Shown here in pieces: positions 48,201 to 58,900 of a DNA stretch of 64,000 bases. The DNA comes from Glandiceps talaboti. Its lineage: Eukaryota; Hemichordata; Enteropneusta; Spengelidae. The notes under the pieces were generated by a model. The model worked only from the letters and a program-made list of their open reading frames with translations. It searched no databases and had not been told where the DNA came from. The stretch's first letter is position 1, and the number at the start of each line of letters is the position of its first letter. Position numbers and translations under genes: made by a program. Where the stretch lies: positions 26,811,676 through 26,875,675 of the forward strand of contig NC_135550.1 in the NCBI RefSeq assembly GCF_964340395.1, given 5' to 3'.

Positions 48201-50671
48201 TGGAATATGATGTAATGAGAATATAATGTACATGTTCTGTCATTACCATAATTTATTTTGATTTATATCATCACAGGATATAGATGGTAATGTTCTAGAT
48301 TCATGGGAAGGGGTCAGAGTTCAATGTGTAGCTGTCAAATCAGATGGTAGAGTAGTTCTAGCCTCAGACACACATCGTAGAATTAGAGCTTACAATTTTG
48401 AAGAATCATCAGATTATAATATGTAAGTATTCACATTCATTGCTACCTGTCTTCCATATTCTTGTTTTACTGTCGCCAGTCAGTCACTGCAGGAATCAGT
48501 AATCCAACTATATGATGATTTTCATTTATAATTATATATTTTATACAAATGAAAGATTTTATTATTCCTTTTCAAAATGAATATTATTACAAACCTACTT
48601 ACAACAAGAATTGTAGTGCACTTGTATCCAAAAGATACTTTCTCCAAGTATCAAAATATCTAAATTTATGTTTTTTCAAGTTTGATGATAGAGAAACATT
48701 TTCACTTGGTGAAAAGACAGATCAGGTGATGTACAGTGCAGGAAGAAGAGGGTGCTTAGAATATGAAATGTCCTACTTTTGCTGTTATTGTTGTGTTTGT
48801 AATTTACTGTAGAACTTTGCAGTTTATTGATGTCGAACTGATAACACAGGATCGTGTATCAATATCACTATTGAGTGACTTAATTCCAATATTATGTGCT
48901 GTTATTGACTTGCAAGATTCTACAGATGACACTACTAATATGTGCTAGCAAAAACTGTTAAATCATGCCCAGATGCTCAAAACTGAATTTGATTTCATAT
49001 CAATGAAATATTAGTTCATTTTGTAAGAATGGCAGCCACTGCATGGACCAGTGGAATTAACATGAGAGAATGATTTCCAATATGTACATGATGAAATGTG
49101 TGCTAGTTGTTTTCATGTGTTTGTTGTATTCTTGTGTTACCAGAGCCCAGGAGGAGCATCCCATCATGTCTTTCACATTGAATGACAAAGAAAATCTAGC
49201 CTTACTCAATGTAACCAGTCAGGGAGTACACCTATGGGATATTCAAGATAAAATACGAATCAGGAAGTTCCAAGGTGTCACACAAAGTTTTTACACAATA
49301 TATTCTTGTTTTGGTGGCCTAAATCAGGACTTCATTGCCAGTGGTAGTGAAGGTAAGAACATCTCAATATATTCATTCATCTTCCTCATACATGTATTTT
49401 ATTTAGAAATGCTCATACTAAAAGCTAAGAAAACTGTCCAGGAATCTGTTTGATCAGTCAATAAACCTGCAAGATATGACAAAGATCAACTCCTAATTCA
49501 TTGTCAATTTCATACTATTCCTTTCTTGTGCATAACTTTTCTGAAACTATTACACCAATGTTTACATTTGTTCTTGATTAGACAATCAAGTTTATATCTG
49601 GCACCACAAACGAGAGCTTCCCATTGCTGTACTCCAAGGTCATACACGCACAGTCAATTGTGTGTCATGGAATCCACATATACCTAGTATGTTAGCTAGT
49701 GCTTCAGATGATGGAACTGTCCGCATTTGGGGACCATCATTGGAACATGGTAGGTACTTGTTAGGTACTTATTAGGTAAACAGTGTGCAAATTCTCCACT
49801 ACAGTTGTGATAGATATGGAAGACTAGCTGTGTAAACCTTAGATATACATTATATATTTATATTTAAACTTTATTATGGACACATAGTCCAGAGAAGGAG
49901 AAAAACATACCACAAGAGAGCTTCCATTAACAGATATGTAGCAAAAATGACTCTAGACTTTATAGGAACAGCGTCATATTTTTGTATGTCCTGTACGTAC
50001 TACATCTTATGCATTTCAACGATATGAATACATGTCAACTCCTGGAAATAACATTAATAAAATACAAAGTCATGCAAGCCTTGGAGATAAAGAGTATACA
50101 ATGATTGTTGATGGAAAGCTAGGATGTAAGGAGGTGATTGTTATTGAGGACTGTGAAAGTGAAAAACTCAACTAAGAGTCCTTGTATGAGCTCCTACAAA
50201 ACTGCAACCCCTTTGATAGAGATTAGTTTTATTTTCAAATGTTTCATTGCTGGTGGCATGTTCACTCTACGCCTGTGGCCATTTCAGTTTTGCAGTTTAG
50301 GTTAGTCATGGCTGCGACATACAACTTGAACAGCACACAGGCTAGTGAAAGTACCTTAGGAGATTCAGTTGATCATCTGACCATCGTCACTAACAATATA
50401 GCTCCTGACAATTCCTACATGCTATTAGGTATATATTTCATCAAGTCTGGAATTTTGTTTTGGAATTAGTCACATGCTGTAGCAAGTGTGACTAAGTGCA
50501 AAACAGGAGTGGTTGTGACCTTCTTAGAGTGACCTCGCCACCAAAAGCAACGAAGCATTTCAAAATATCGCTATTGTAACTCATATTGTCTGCTTGTTTT
50601 CAGATCCACCTGTACCAGAGGCTAGCTGTAGCAATAGCAATGCAACAAATGGCAGCAGTACATCAGTGTAG
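27119..50671 (+). CDS. WDR26: WD repeat protein 26 (CTLH/GID ubiquitin ligase subunit)
   Basis: Thirteen exons give 580 residues: 27119-27324, 27464-27563, 27829-27885, 31938-32074, 42293-42390, 43556-43709, 44370-44508, 45698-45838, 47533-47652, 48277-48422, 49144-49352, 49582-49749 and 50604-50671. WDR26 is a scaffold and substrate-recruiting subunit of the CTLH (GID) E3 ligase. Order seen: Ser/Asn-rich N terminus; LisH ([12 protein letters not shown], about residues 58-90); CTLH (about 90-165, with [16 protein letters not shown] and [13 protein letters not shown]); a helical linker with [11 protein letters not shown]; and WD40 repeats from about 250 to 555 ([32 protein letters not shown]). 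The ATG has a GCCGCC context and starts MHANG, like vertebrate MQANG. The divergent Ser/Asn tail after exon 12 is normal for the family. Intron 4 is 10.2 kb. Confidence 0.97.
27886..30500. other. WDR26 intron 3, unique part
   Basis: AT-rich intron sequence with a short (AGT)n at about 28262-28280. No nested exon, RNA gene or clear mobile element was recognised on either strand. Confidence 0.5.
30505..31130. repeat. Degenerate ~200-240-bp tandem repeat in WDR26 intron 3
   Basis: Three diverged copies share, in the same order, a G-rich start, GTATGTG..TTTGCATGTG, CTGTGCC, an ATTAAAT/AAATGGATCAT block, GTCAGTGTTAATGG-like words and GCAGGAATGAT. They begin near 30515, 30690 and 30940. The GT-rich part leads into the pure (GT)n at 31135-31198, so the microsatellite may have grown from this unit. 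Confidence 0.6.
31135..31198. repeat. (GT)n microsatellite, WDR26 intron 3
   Basis: About 22 pure GT units followed by an impure GCACGTGTGCGTGTGTGTG end. Such alternating purine-pyrimidine tracts can adopt Z-DNA. Confidence 0.95.
32075..37624. other. WDR26 intron 4, proximal part
   Basis: This 5.5-kb stretch has a pure (GT)n at 33158-33206 and a copy of the dispersed repeat also found near 3640-3800, visible at about 34490-34650 as TTCAACCAAACCCAGCACAA and TTTGTTTTGCAACCTCATCA. A C-run occurs at about 37222-37234. I found no nested gene; short open frames lack family resemblance. Confidence 0.5.
37625..38994. repeat. ~55-bp minisatellite, 24 copies, with higher-order duplication
   Basis: I counted 24 copies of a unit, GATTTGTAATATTCTGTGAA then CCAAAGTGTGGTCATAT, followed by a variable end of four types (GCTAAGGG, ATTAAGGG, ATTAAAAATG, ATTAAATG). 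The order of variants at about 37847-38240 recurs at about 38569-38960, so a block of some 720 bp was duplicated as a whole. It occupies WDR26 intron 4. Confidence 0.95.
38995..42292. other. WDR26 intron 4, distal part
   Basis: AT-rich intron with an A-run at about 40977-41000 and no recognised exon, RNA gene or element. The acceptor at 42291-42292 follows TATATTAT and has a weak pyrimidine tract. Confidence 0.5.
43771..44104 (+). mobile_element. tRNA-derived SINE copy in WDR26 intron 6
   Basis: A tRNA-like head has an A-box-like TAGTCACAATGG and a B-box-like GGTTTGAGCCT about 40 bases later. The body has GTCCTTGAGCAAGATTTGAA, GTGCCCCAGTCAA and GGGGACCTGGTAGG. The tail has AATTGTAAAGCACTTTCAGC. 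A second copy near 45964-46141 shares the head and body. Divergence suggests an old family. SINE identity rests on the box spacing and the repeat being present twice. Confidence 0.7.
44491..44670 (+). repeat. Tandem copies of the WDR26 exon 7 donor region
   Basis: The exon 7 end and its donor (GTCAATGAG then GTAAGTTGGATGGCAACC) are followed by three or four diverged copies of the same junction. GTAAGT recurs at 44541, 44563 and 44605 after the genuine site at 44509, and a fourth copy at 44649 has a degraded site. Copies also carry ATGGGAAGTCAATGAGGT, which is exon sequence, so the duplication spanned the exon-intron border. Confidence 0.88.
44795..44865 (+). mobile_element. Truncated tRNA-like SINE head in WDR26 intron 7
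   Basis: The stretch holds an A-box-like TTTAGTGACTGCCAAGCTC and a close B-box match, GGGTTTGATCCCAGGGGTAC, with tRNA-like spacing. The SINE body seen at 43771 and 45964 is not recognisable after it, so it is a truncated or different member. Confidence 0.45.
45477..45507. repeat. A-run / G-run tract in WDR26 intron 7
   Basis: About 16 A residues, AGA, then about 13 G residues in an unbroken homopurine tract. It may be hard to sequence, so its length is unreliable. Confidence 0.85.
45964..46141 (+). mobile_element. Second tRNA-derived SINE copy, WDR26 intron 8
   Basis: Head words CACAGTGGCTGGCTTGG and CAGTTTGAAC and body words GGTTACAGTCCTTTGGCAAG, GTGCACCAGTCAACC and GGGAACCTGGTAGGA run in the same order as in the copy at 43771-44104. 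The conserved 3' tail is missing. Confidence 0.65.
46164..46336. repeat. 20-bp tandem repeat in WDR26 intron 8
   Basis: Eight copies plus a partial one of CATGTCCATATTTCAGAGAT, with small variants, stand head to tail. Each carries TTTCAG, a pyrimidine-AG word that resembles a weak splice acceptor. Confidence 0.92.
48107..48173. repeat. (GTTT)n/(GT)n microsatellite, WDR26 intron 9
   Basis: Alternating blocks of GTTT and GT units about 100 bases before the exon 10 acceptor at 48275-48276. Confidence 0.92.
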
Positions 50672-53600
50672 TGTTCAATGTGATGTATGGGATTAGAAGC
50701 CACAGAGAAAAACAAAACAAAGAAACTGTCTTGGCTGGAGTCAGACCTGTTATATTTTGGTATTGTTTTTAAAACATTCATCAGTGCTGTGAAAAGGAAC
50801 CAGATATGTTTCAATTGCTTTAAACATGACCAGTTTTTTGCCACCATTACTGTCACCACCACCACCACCACCACAAGGATTATATGGAGTAGTGGTTGCT
50901 GTGGTTACCACTTGTATTATTGTACTTTTTTTGCTGAAGGGAGACAGAGTTAGACAGTGGATTTATTTGCTACACTTTGTGTTGTTTCTTGTCCTTGGCA
51001 TAACATGGTAAGCAAGCAAGCAAGCAAGATCAGTGCCTCAAATAATATAAAAAGGACGCTGCAAAGTGATGGGAGCCATGCATTTATGACATTACAATTT
51101 ATGGCACAGTATTAACATTATGCTAGATTGAAATGGCCAACATGAAACTTCTAGACATTGGAAAGAGAAACTGGAAGTCCATAACTCATCCCACAACCAA
51201 ACAAGACAGACAAGGGATGGAGAACAGTCCTGCCCAATTATTCATACATACAGTCAATCACTCCCTGTTGTCAACAACTTATGTTATATTTTATGGTGTG
51301 CAATTATTGTTGTAGTCCCTGTACTTGTTTTATTTACATAAACACGACTGTTGTTGAATTATTTATTTTAAGAAGATGGAAGGATTGACAGGCATCCCTT
51401 TGCAAAATACAGGTCTGGCTTACTGCCCTGAGGAGACAAAAAAAACAACAAAAACAAGACAAAAACTTATATTGAAAAAAAAAAATTGAAATCAAATCAA
51501 GACAGCCAAAAGATAACCAGTATATTAAATTATAAGAAATTTGATTCAGTTTGTTTGTGTCACTTGATGATTAGTCAGATTGTTTGTTTGTTTGTAGTTT
51601 TGTTTTTCTGTCACATAATATTTTGAATTCAGTTTGTTTTTATTTCACAAGGGTTTAATATGCAAATTTGAACCCAGTTTATATTTTGTGCATCTCGGCT
51701 GTGAGCCTTTTGTGTCTTAGTCAAATACAATTGTTGTCAAGTTAAGAACATCAATTTTGTGTTCTTTCAGTACAAGTTAGTCAGTTTTGGGCATTGTAAT
51801 CCTCAATAGGCTGTTTTTGTTATTAGCAACATCACATCATTGTTATATCATGTTTGTGTTCTAGTTCTTTGACTTTTGGACCCAATATTTTAGAGACCAA
51901 ACCTGTTGAAATATATTGTTTTTACACTTTTCTGTGTTCAGTTCAACCACTATTATGAGCTGGATACCATCCTTAGTTGGTTTGTTTTTATGGGGTTCAA
52001 GACTGCTGCTTCATATCAGTGTCAATGTTTTTGTCACATTATAAAATGTTTCCACACAATTTGTGCCTCATAGAATAAGCTGTAACCATGTTTAAATGAA
52101 AAAAAAAACCACACACATAAAGGCAGCCATACATGTTTTCTACCACAAGTAAAATAATTCACCATATAGCGTGTGACTTATTTATTTGAAAAAATACTCA
52201 TTCTGTAGCAATATTATTTTGTATCGTCGGTAGTGGGTAATAAGTTTCAAATGTTTCAAGTGCAGGTAACTTATTCAACTTTGCTATCATGTAAAGAAGC
52301 CCTACTGCACTTACATGTGTTCTGCCATTGTAGGGATTTCCTGCAAGGCATTGTTGGAAAACCTTGCAGGAAATGACATCATAGTTACCACAATCTCTTT
52401 ATCTTGACAGAGATGCTATTTTATCAACCAAAATTATATGTAAGTTGATGGCAGTGATCAATGTAAGTGTACTAAAGGCAGAAATAAGTCTGAAATAAGT
52501 AACAAAGACCATAATTGTATACTTTTTGTGAAATTGCTCAGTGATGGATGACTTCAACATTAGTAATACTACTTGTAAGATCTGCAATGGGTACTTCATA
52601 TTGCACATCAAATTTACACAAGCACAAAACTTGGTACATGTATCCTATGGTAAACCCAACAAACTTGCTGTGATAGTCAAATTACATCATCTGATTATTT
52701 ATTAGCAAACATTCCATTATGCCTGAATACAGAATGACTTACATGCCTGTAAGTAGCAAGTGAAGCATGTATCAATGAAACAAACTAGATTTTCTAAAGA
52801 AACTTACATACAAAGGGGAATGCCAGGGTAGGAAACAGCCTCTCTTGTCATCAGTAAGATTTATTGGCGAGTTTATAAGTGTATATTACTGTATGTCACA
52901 TGCAATCACAGAGATATACCTTTGTGCTTTCTTTAGTATATTGACTCAAGAACTTGTAGCCAGGAGAATCCAGCTAGCATGTCACCTGTTAGTCATCTTC
53001 CAACTTCACTGATTCCCTTCTAAGGATGAGATGCTCATTCATGAAGATGTCTGTTGAAAAAAAAAATGTCTTTGTTGATTCTGGACCTTTGAATTATTGT
53101 GTAGGAACAGGTGAAACCTGCTTAATAGATGTGTTATAAATTTCCTTCACAGAATTCCCAGTGTTGCATTACACAAGTTGTCTGAGGTTTCTTATCTGGA
53201 AACACTTGATTTGTGTTTACATCATATCTAAGATGTTAATATGCATCCTGATTATGTAAACATAAAAGATTCAGCTAATTGTATTTAATTCTGATATACC
53301 TGAAATATACAATGAAAGTGCATGTAATGTAGTAAAACTGGCTTGCTAACCAAAATGGCTTCATGTCCTACACTGGCATTCCCTTTTAAAAAATCACTAA
53401 AACCTGTAAAGTTGTGAGCATTGTTCTTTAACTTCACTTACTCAGGCAGTCTGAGATGGCTACTGAAAACACTATAGTTTTACATCATATAATACTTTAT
53501 AATGTCATGTTTTATATTGGTATACTTACTATATAGTTATGATTTCCATGGCAACAGATATCCAGTTCCAGTGTTACTTCACAAAACATTCAGTGTTTTA

Positions 53601-54786
53601 AAACCATCGTGATTGGTCATTAAAGTTTCATAGTTTATACGTACAAAAACAGGGAATAAACATTTTCATTGGAAAAGTAAGTTGAGTATAATTTCATACA
53701 GCTAAAACTGTTAGAGAAATTGTTCCAGGCTCATTCTGTTACAAATTTTGCCACAACCCCATATCATCCAGTGATGTAGAAAAAGGATTTAACTTGCATG
53801 TGATGAGAAAAACTACCTTCCATCTTGTAGCCATCTGTTAAAGAAAGGGTCATTAAAAATAGGCATATTCTATCAGAGTTCCAAACCTTGCTGCTACAAT
53901 TCCAATCATGAAGTTGTATATCTATCTGTCTTTCTGTATTACTATACTGTGGCATTGTGAAGGTTTCCTAGGCTAGCCGCATTAAAAGAAACCCTGTTGA
54001 GTTCGGTAAATATTGGATAGTGACAGTGATATAGTGCATAATTGATGCACAATATTTGAGATCTCTCTCAAAGCAAGTATCAAACATTCAATACTTTACA
54101 CCAACTACTCCATTTTGTAGTCAGTTCATCCTCCTTCGTGTTTTCTAGAAATAAATGTAGAGTCCTGTTTCTACCAGAACTACATAAATTTTTTTTGGGT
54201 AATGTTTTAGATACATTTTCAGATGAAGCTGAATGTGTTGCTTTGTGGTAAAAATGGCTCCACTTTCAGTGTCCATGCTTCTTGTTTGTTGTCAAGCCCA
54301 ACCTTGTGTGCCTCAACACATCATGTCAAAGTGAATGTTTGCAAAGCATACACGTGTCCTGAATATTACGCATTGCCAAATAATTGATTGTTTTCCTGAG
54401 CTTGCTAAACCGTGATGATATATTTGATTCAGAAACAACTGCCCAATGTATACTTGAGTGAGGGAAGCCATTTTTTGTTGTTCATGACTTTATATGTGTG
54501 AACAGTAATAGCAGGTATTATTTTATAGTCAGATAGTTTTTTGCAGACACCCCATCATGATGGTCTAGTTAATGCTCCATTTCTTAATTTCTAATAAATC
54601 TGTGGACCATCTTTTAGAACCTTTTTTTGTAAGGTGCATTGGTATTTTCTTTCATTGGTAATGGGGTCAATGTGGTTTCATTTTTACAGCCAAAATGTGA
54701 ATTCTGGTCTGTTGTGTAGACTTTCTTTTTAACTCTTCATTTTGTATTTAATTGCTTTGTATATTGATATCATGTAAAGAAATAAA
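50672..54786 (+). other. Probable WDR26 3' UTR
   Basis: After the WDR26 stop there is about 4.1 kb without exons. AATAAA signals occur near 53655 and at 54781-54786, the latter in the context AAAGAAATAAATCAATAAC. Vertebrate WDR26 also has a multi-kilobase 3' UTR, so a long one here is plausible. A perfect hairpin lies at 52336-52374. The actual end is not determined. Confidence 0.5.
52336..52374 (+). other. Stem-loop in the presumed WDR26 3' UTR
   Basis: ATTTCCTGCAAGG at 52336-52348 and its exact complement CCTTGCAGGAAAT at 52362-52374 form a 13-bp perfect stem with a 13-base loop. It is too short for a typical microRNA precursor. A protein-binding RNA element is possible but unproven. Confidence 0.55.
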
Positions 54787-55996
54787 TCAATAACAAATGA
54801 TCAAGTGGTTCTAATGGATTTTATAGTTACTCTTCTATTTCATGGTATTTACCTCAAAATAACACTTCCAAAGGCTACTTTACTCACCTAGTATTCCTCA
54901 GTATCTTTCATGTACTAAATATATGAAGGTGAGGCAAATTTTATGTAGCTACATTTCATTATGCTTAGGGGGACCAAGAGAAGGAATTTTCATTGATTCT
55001 ACAGTGTGCAACTTCTCTAAAGTAGCGTTATATGAATTGGCAAATCTGGCTTTGAAGTGGCCTGCTGTACAGAGGCAAGGCAGTCGTGGAAACGAAGTGA
55101 GGTGCCATGGCATGTAACTCTTTAACCCTTGCCCAAATAATGCCAAGGCCTACGACTGTTCACCCCAAAAGCTGTATCTGGGGAAGAATCTTTGACCAAG
55201 ACTTGTTCAACTGACTGCTTCACAATGAACAAATACTCAGTGAGTCTATGAGACAGCAGGTGAATAAACTGAAACTAAATTCCCATTTCGACTGAGATGT
55301 CATGATTGGTGAATCAACTGCATGCCTTTCATATGTAGGCTCTCCCTAAGCAGTTTCTGGACGTCTTGATTTATACCAACCTATTTTGCTCCTGCACCAC
55401 AGCATAGAGGGCACCCTTCACTGAGAATTATCACATTACCAACCTATAGGCATAACCAGCATGCATATAGCCTATCATCAAGCTGAGCATATCATATAAC
55501 CACATACAATGTACCAATGGAAATCCAGAAAACCTTGATTTTATTGATCAGTATTAACTGAACAACTTTATTGCCCATGCTCTAATAACTGTGTTTACAT
55601 CATCTGGTAGAACATATCTCAAACACAACATTTATGAGCAGTGTCTGTACATGGATTTAGTTTGGTTAGAAAAGTGTGCTGATATCAGAGCTTAGTCACT
55701 TGATAACTGGGAGCAACAGATTACAGCAGGATTTACATATTTTAATATGGTTGCTAACTCACTATAAAGTCTGATTTCAACTTCCCAAATTTACCAAGAG
55801 AGATCATAATTATTATGTATTACTTGAATAAAGTGTCATTTTTGTCATACAAAAATAGTAAAAATTTCTCTAAAAATTCTCAGGTAATTTCAGCAAATAC
55901 TGGTAGTAGCATTGATGCTTTCATGTTAAACTGTCCTAGTTCCATTTGTGAGCTATCCTTGGAAGGAATGAACCCAAATATGACCTTTGACCTTAA
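54787..55996. other. WDR26-DTL convergent gap
   Basis: No exon was recognised. On the minus strand AATAAA signals at 55567-55572 and about 55536-55541 lie roughly 430-460 bases after the DTL stop and are candidate DTL polyadenylation signals. The remaining sequence shows nothing distinctive. Confidence 0.5.
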
Positions 55997-58900
55997 TCAC
56001 TTGGCTCCAGTTGATGACAGCAATGGCTGGAAGTAGTGTCGAATGTTGGGCGACTTTGGAGACTTAGGAGATATTGGTGCCTGATAAGGAAAGAAAAATA
56101 CCAGTAGTAATTGTATTATATCAAAACGTGTACGGTTCACAATACTGCCATGAGTGTGTCATGATTTGAGACCATTGGCAGTTTTGCCAAATATCAAGAA
56201 ATTAGTACAGTACCATATAACTACAATGATTTGTACTTTCAGTCATTGTAAGTTTTAATGCAGCCAATTTTTGTTAATTTGATTACATGAATGGCAAGTG
56301 GCAAGAAACACCATTCTGTAGGTACTTCATTACAAACAAGTGCATACTAATCTGTGTGTTTGTGTCTGCATGTGTATGTGCTGTAATTACATGGGCCTGT
56401 CCTAAACACATTCAAAATTCTGAGTAAAATTGTAAAAAAAAAATCAAGATCTATTGCATACCTGTGTAAATCGAGGTGACAAAGGCCTACTTCTACCAAT
56501 AGGAGATAAAGGCCTACTTCTACCAATAGGAGATAAAGGCCTACTTCTACCAAAAGATGATTCTTTGCCAACTGATGTTATGCTATCTTTCTGCAGCTTT
56601 GGACTGGGACACTTCCCTGTATTATCTGAATGTGTTCCCCTGCCTGGTTTCTGTATGACATCATCATCACCACTTTGCAGCCTCTTCTGTCTTACAATTT
56701 GTGTTAGCCAGTTAACCTTTGGCTTGTCTTCCTTGTGTTCTTTCTCAGAATTAGCCTGTATTAAAAGTTCACTATCTCTTTTGGGAGAATCTAGAATAAG
56801 ATTTGGTAAATTGACAGTGGGTGAGCGACAAGTAAAATGTTCACTTTCTCCAATTGTGGACCGTTTTTCTTTCACAGGAGTAACTTTCATGTAGGTATGA
56901 TCTGCTAAAATTACGCCATTTTCTTCAAGTGAGTCTAGTGGCTTCAAATCATCAATAGAAGTACTCTCACAGGTCATTTTCCTTTTACTATCTTCAGAGA
57001 ATCTTTCATCATTTTCTATCTTCCTCTTCACTCCCCTGGCAGATACTTCTTTGCACACATTTTCCTTTTCTTTGACAGGTGATTTTCTGGGAGATTTCCT
57101 TGGAGACTGTCTTTTTGGCGTGTTCTTATTAAACCATTTCTTGATGGAGGAATTCTTCAGCTTTGGTGATATATATTTCCTGCTAATATCATTCTGTGGT
57201 GGAGTTAGAGGCAGAGTTGCTCTTTTCTTAGGAATGCTGCTAACTTGACTGGCTGATACTATTGCACCTTGTAGGGGTGATGATGGACCACTGACCATTT
57301 GCTGCATAGGGGTTGATGAATTAATCACTGGAACAGCTTGCACACAGTTGGACATTTTGGGTTCCCTTTCAGCACCTGAGATAAAAATTTATCGTGTCAT
57401 TGTTAGGCTCAAAGGATTTGAAGTATGGTAATATTGTGGAACAAGTTCCCATCCATATTTTTTAGTCAATATATCACATCTTGTCCAATGTGATATGTGG
57501 CTATGTGGTTTCAAGCACATGCAGTTTATTTAAGTAATGTGGCATGCGTGAACTAAATAAGATGAAAAATAAGTGGTAAGAATAGAATTGGCTTGATGCT
57601 TAATTTGACATTTTAAGCAATTACAGATTTCGCAATATAACTTCAAGTTTAGCTTGTGTGGTAACGAAAGAGATAGCAAGTCTGTTAGTCATGACTGTAA
57701 TATGGAATGTTTAACAGTAGACATGCTGTCACAGTAGTAGTTTAGTAAAATATTTGATTTGAAGAGAGAAAAAGTGAAGAGAATTCACCCAATACAAATA
57801 CATAAAACAATCTAAATGGCTTACCATTATCTACCACTGAGGGCGTAATTGTGTTCATTTTCTCACACCATCCAGACTTCTCTACACCCTGTAGTGAATT
57901 CTCTCGTCTGTTCAATCTCCATATTTTGACAGTGTTGTCATCAGAACTGGTCACCAACTACAATGAAGGAAAGATGTTGTTTAATATTGTGATGAACAAC
58001 ACAGAAAATCTGACGTTGACAATTTTTTTCTCTCCTTGAAAATATATGCACTATTCCTCAGATAGTGATGATAAATCATTTGAAAATTGAAAATTTGAAA
58101 AAATAGATGCTCAAACAGCTATACTTGACTCTACTGTCAGGATGATGTTATTAGACTACCTCAGTAACTAGTCTGTAAGATATGACATGTCATGTCACGC
58201 TACCAGCTAGTGTGCCCAGGCCCACACATGAGGGTGCCCTGTCACAGCATACCTTACAGAATTTCTGAGTAACCTGCATCTGTATTTTCTCCACCATGGC
58301 ACACTACAATGTTCATAACGTACCAATTTTTTTTACAAAACAAGAATATTGTCAGTACGATTTGAGTTTTGCTATAAAATATATCATATAAAATTTACAA
58401 ATGTGATTATTTAATTAAGTTGAAATACTTTACAAAATATTTTACCTTTGTGAAATCTTGATGATTCCATGCAACACTGGTAACTTCACTACTGTGACCC
58501 TTCAGTTGAAATAATGGCTTTTCTGATTTACCAACCTGAAATATATCACAATGACTCGATATACTAAATAACATTTTATGAAAACATATTTCTTTATCGA
58601 CAATAAATACGGATAATGAAACATGGATTGTTTTGATAACTGAAACTGAGTCACACCCACTGCTTTGTGAAACTTAGTTTAGTGTGAGTAAAAATGAAAT
58701 ATCTGTCACACATTTGTTTATGTTCACAAATTTGTTGAATAAATAATTTTAAAATAATAGTAAGTAATTAGAGAATTGACTTACATGCCATATGTAGGCA
58801 TTGTCATCACTGGATCCGCTTAGTAAATACTGATCATCTGGTGATAGAGCTGCTTTCACATAAAAACTCGAGTTGTTTAGATGTCCAGTGTACCTGGCAA

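Noticed and set aside
52336-52374. MicroRNA precursor
   Set aside because: The stem is only 13 bp and does not extend outward, too short for a canonical precursor.
56454-56894. 146-codon plus-strand open frame
   Set aside because: It is the antisense shadow of DTL exon 9, which is supported by phase, splice sites and family motifs.
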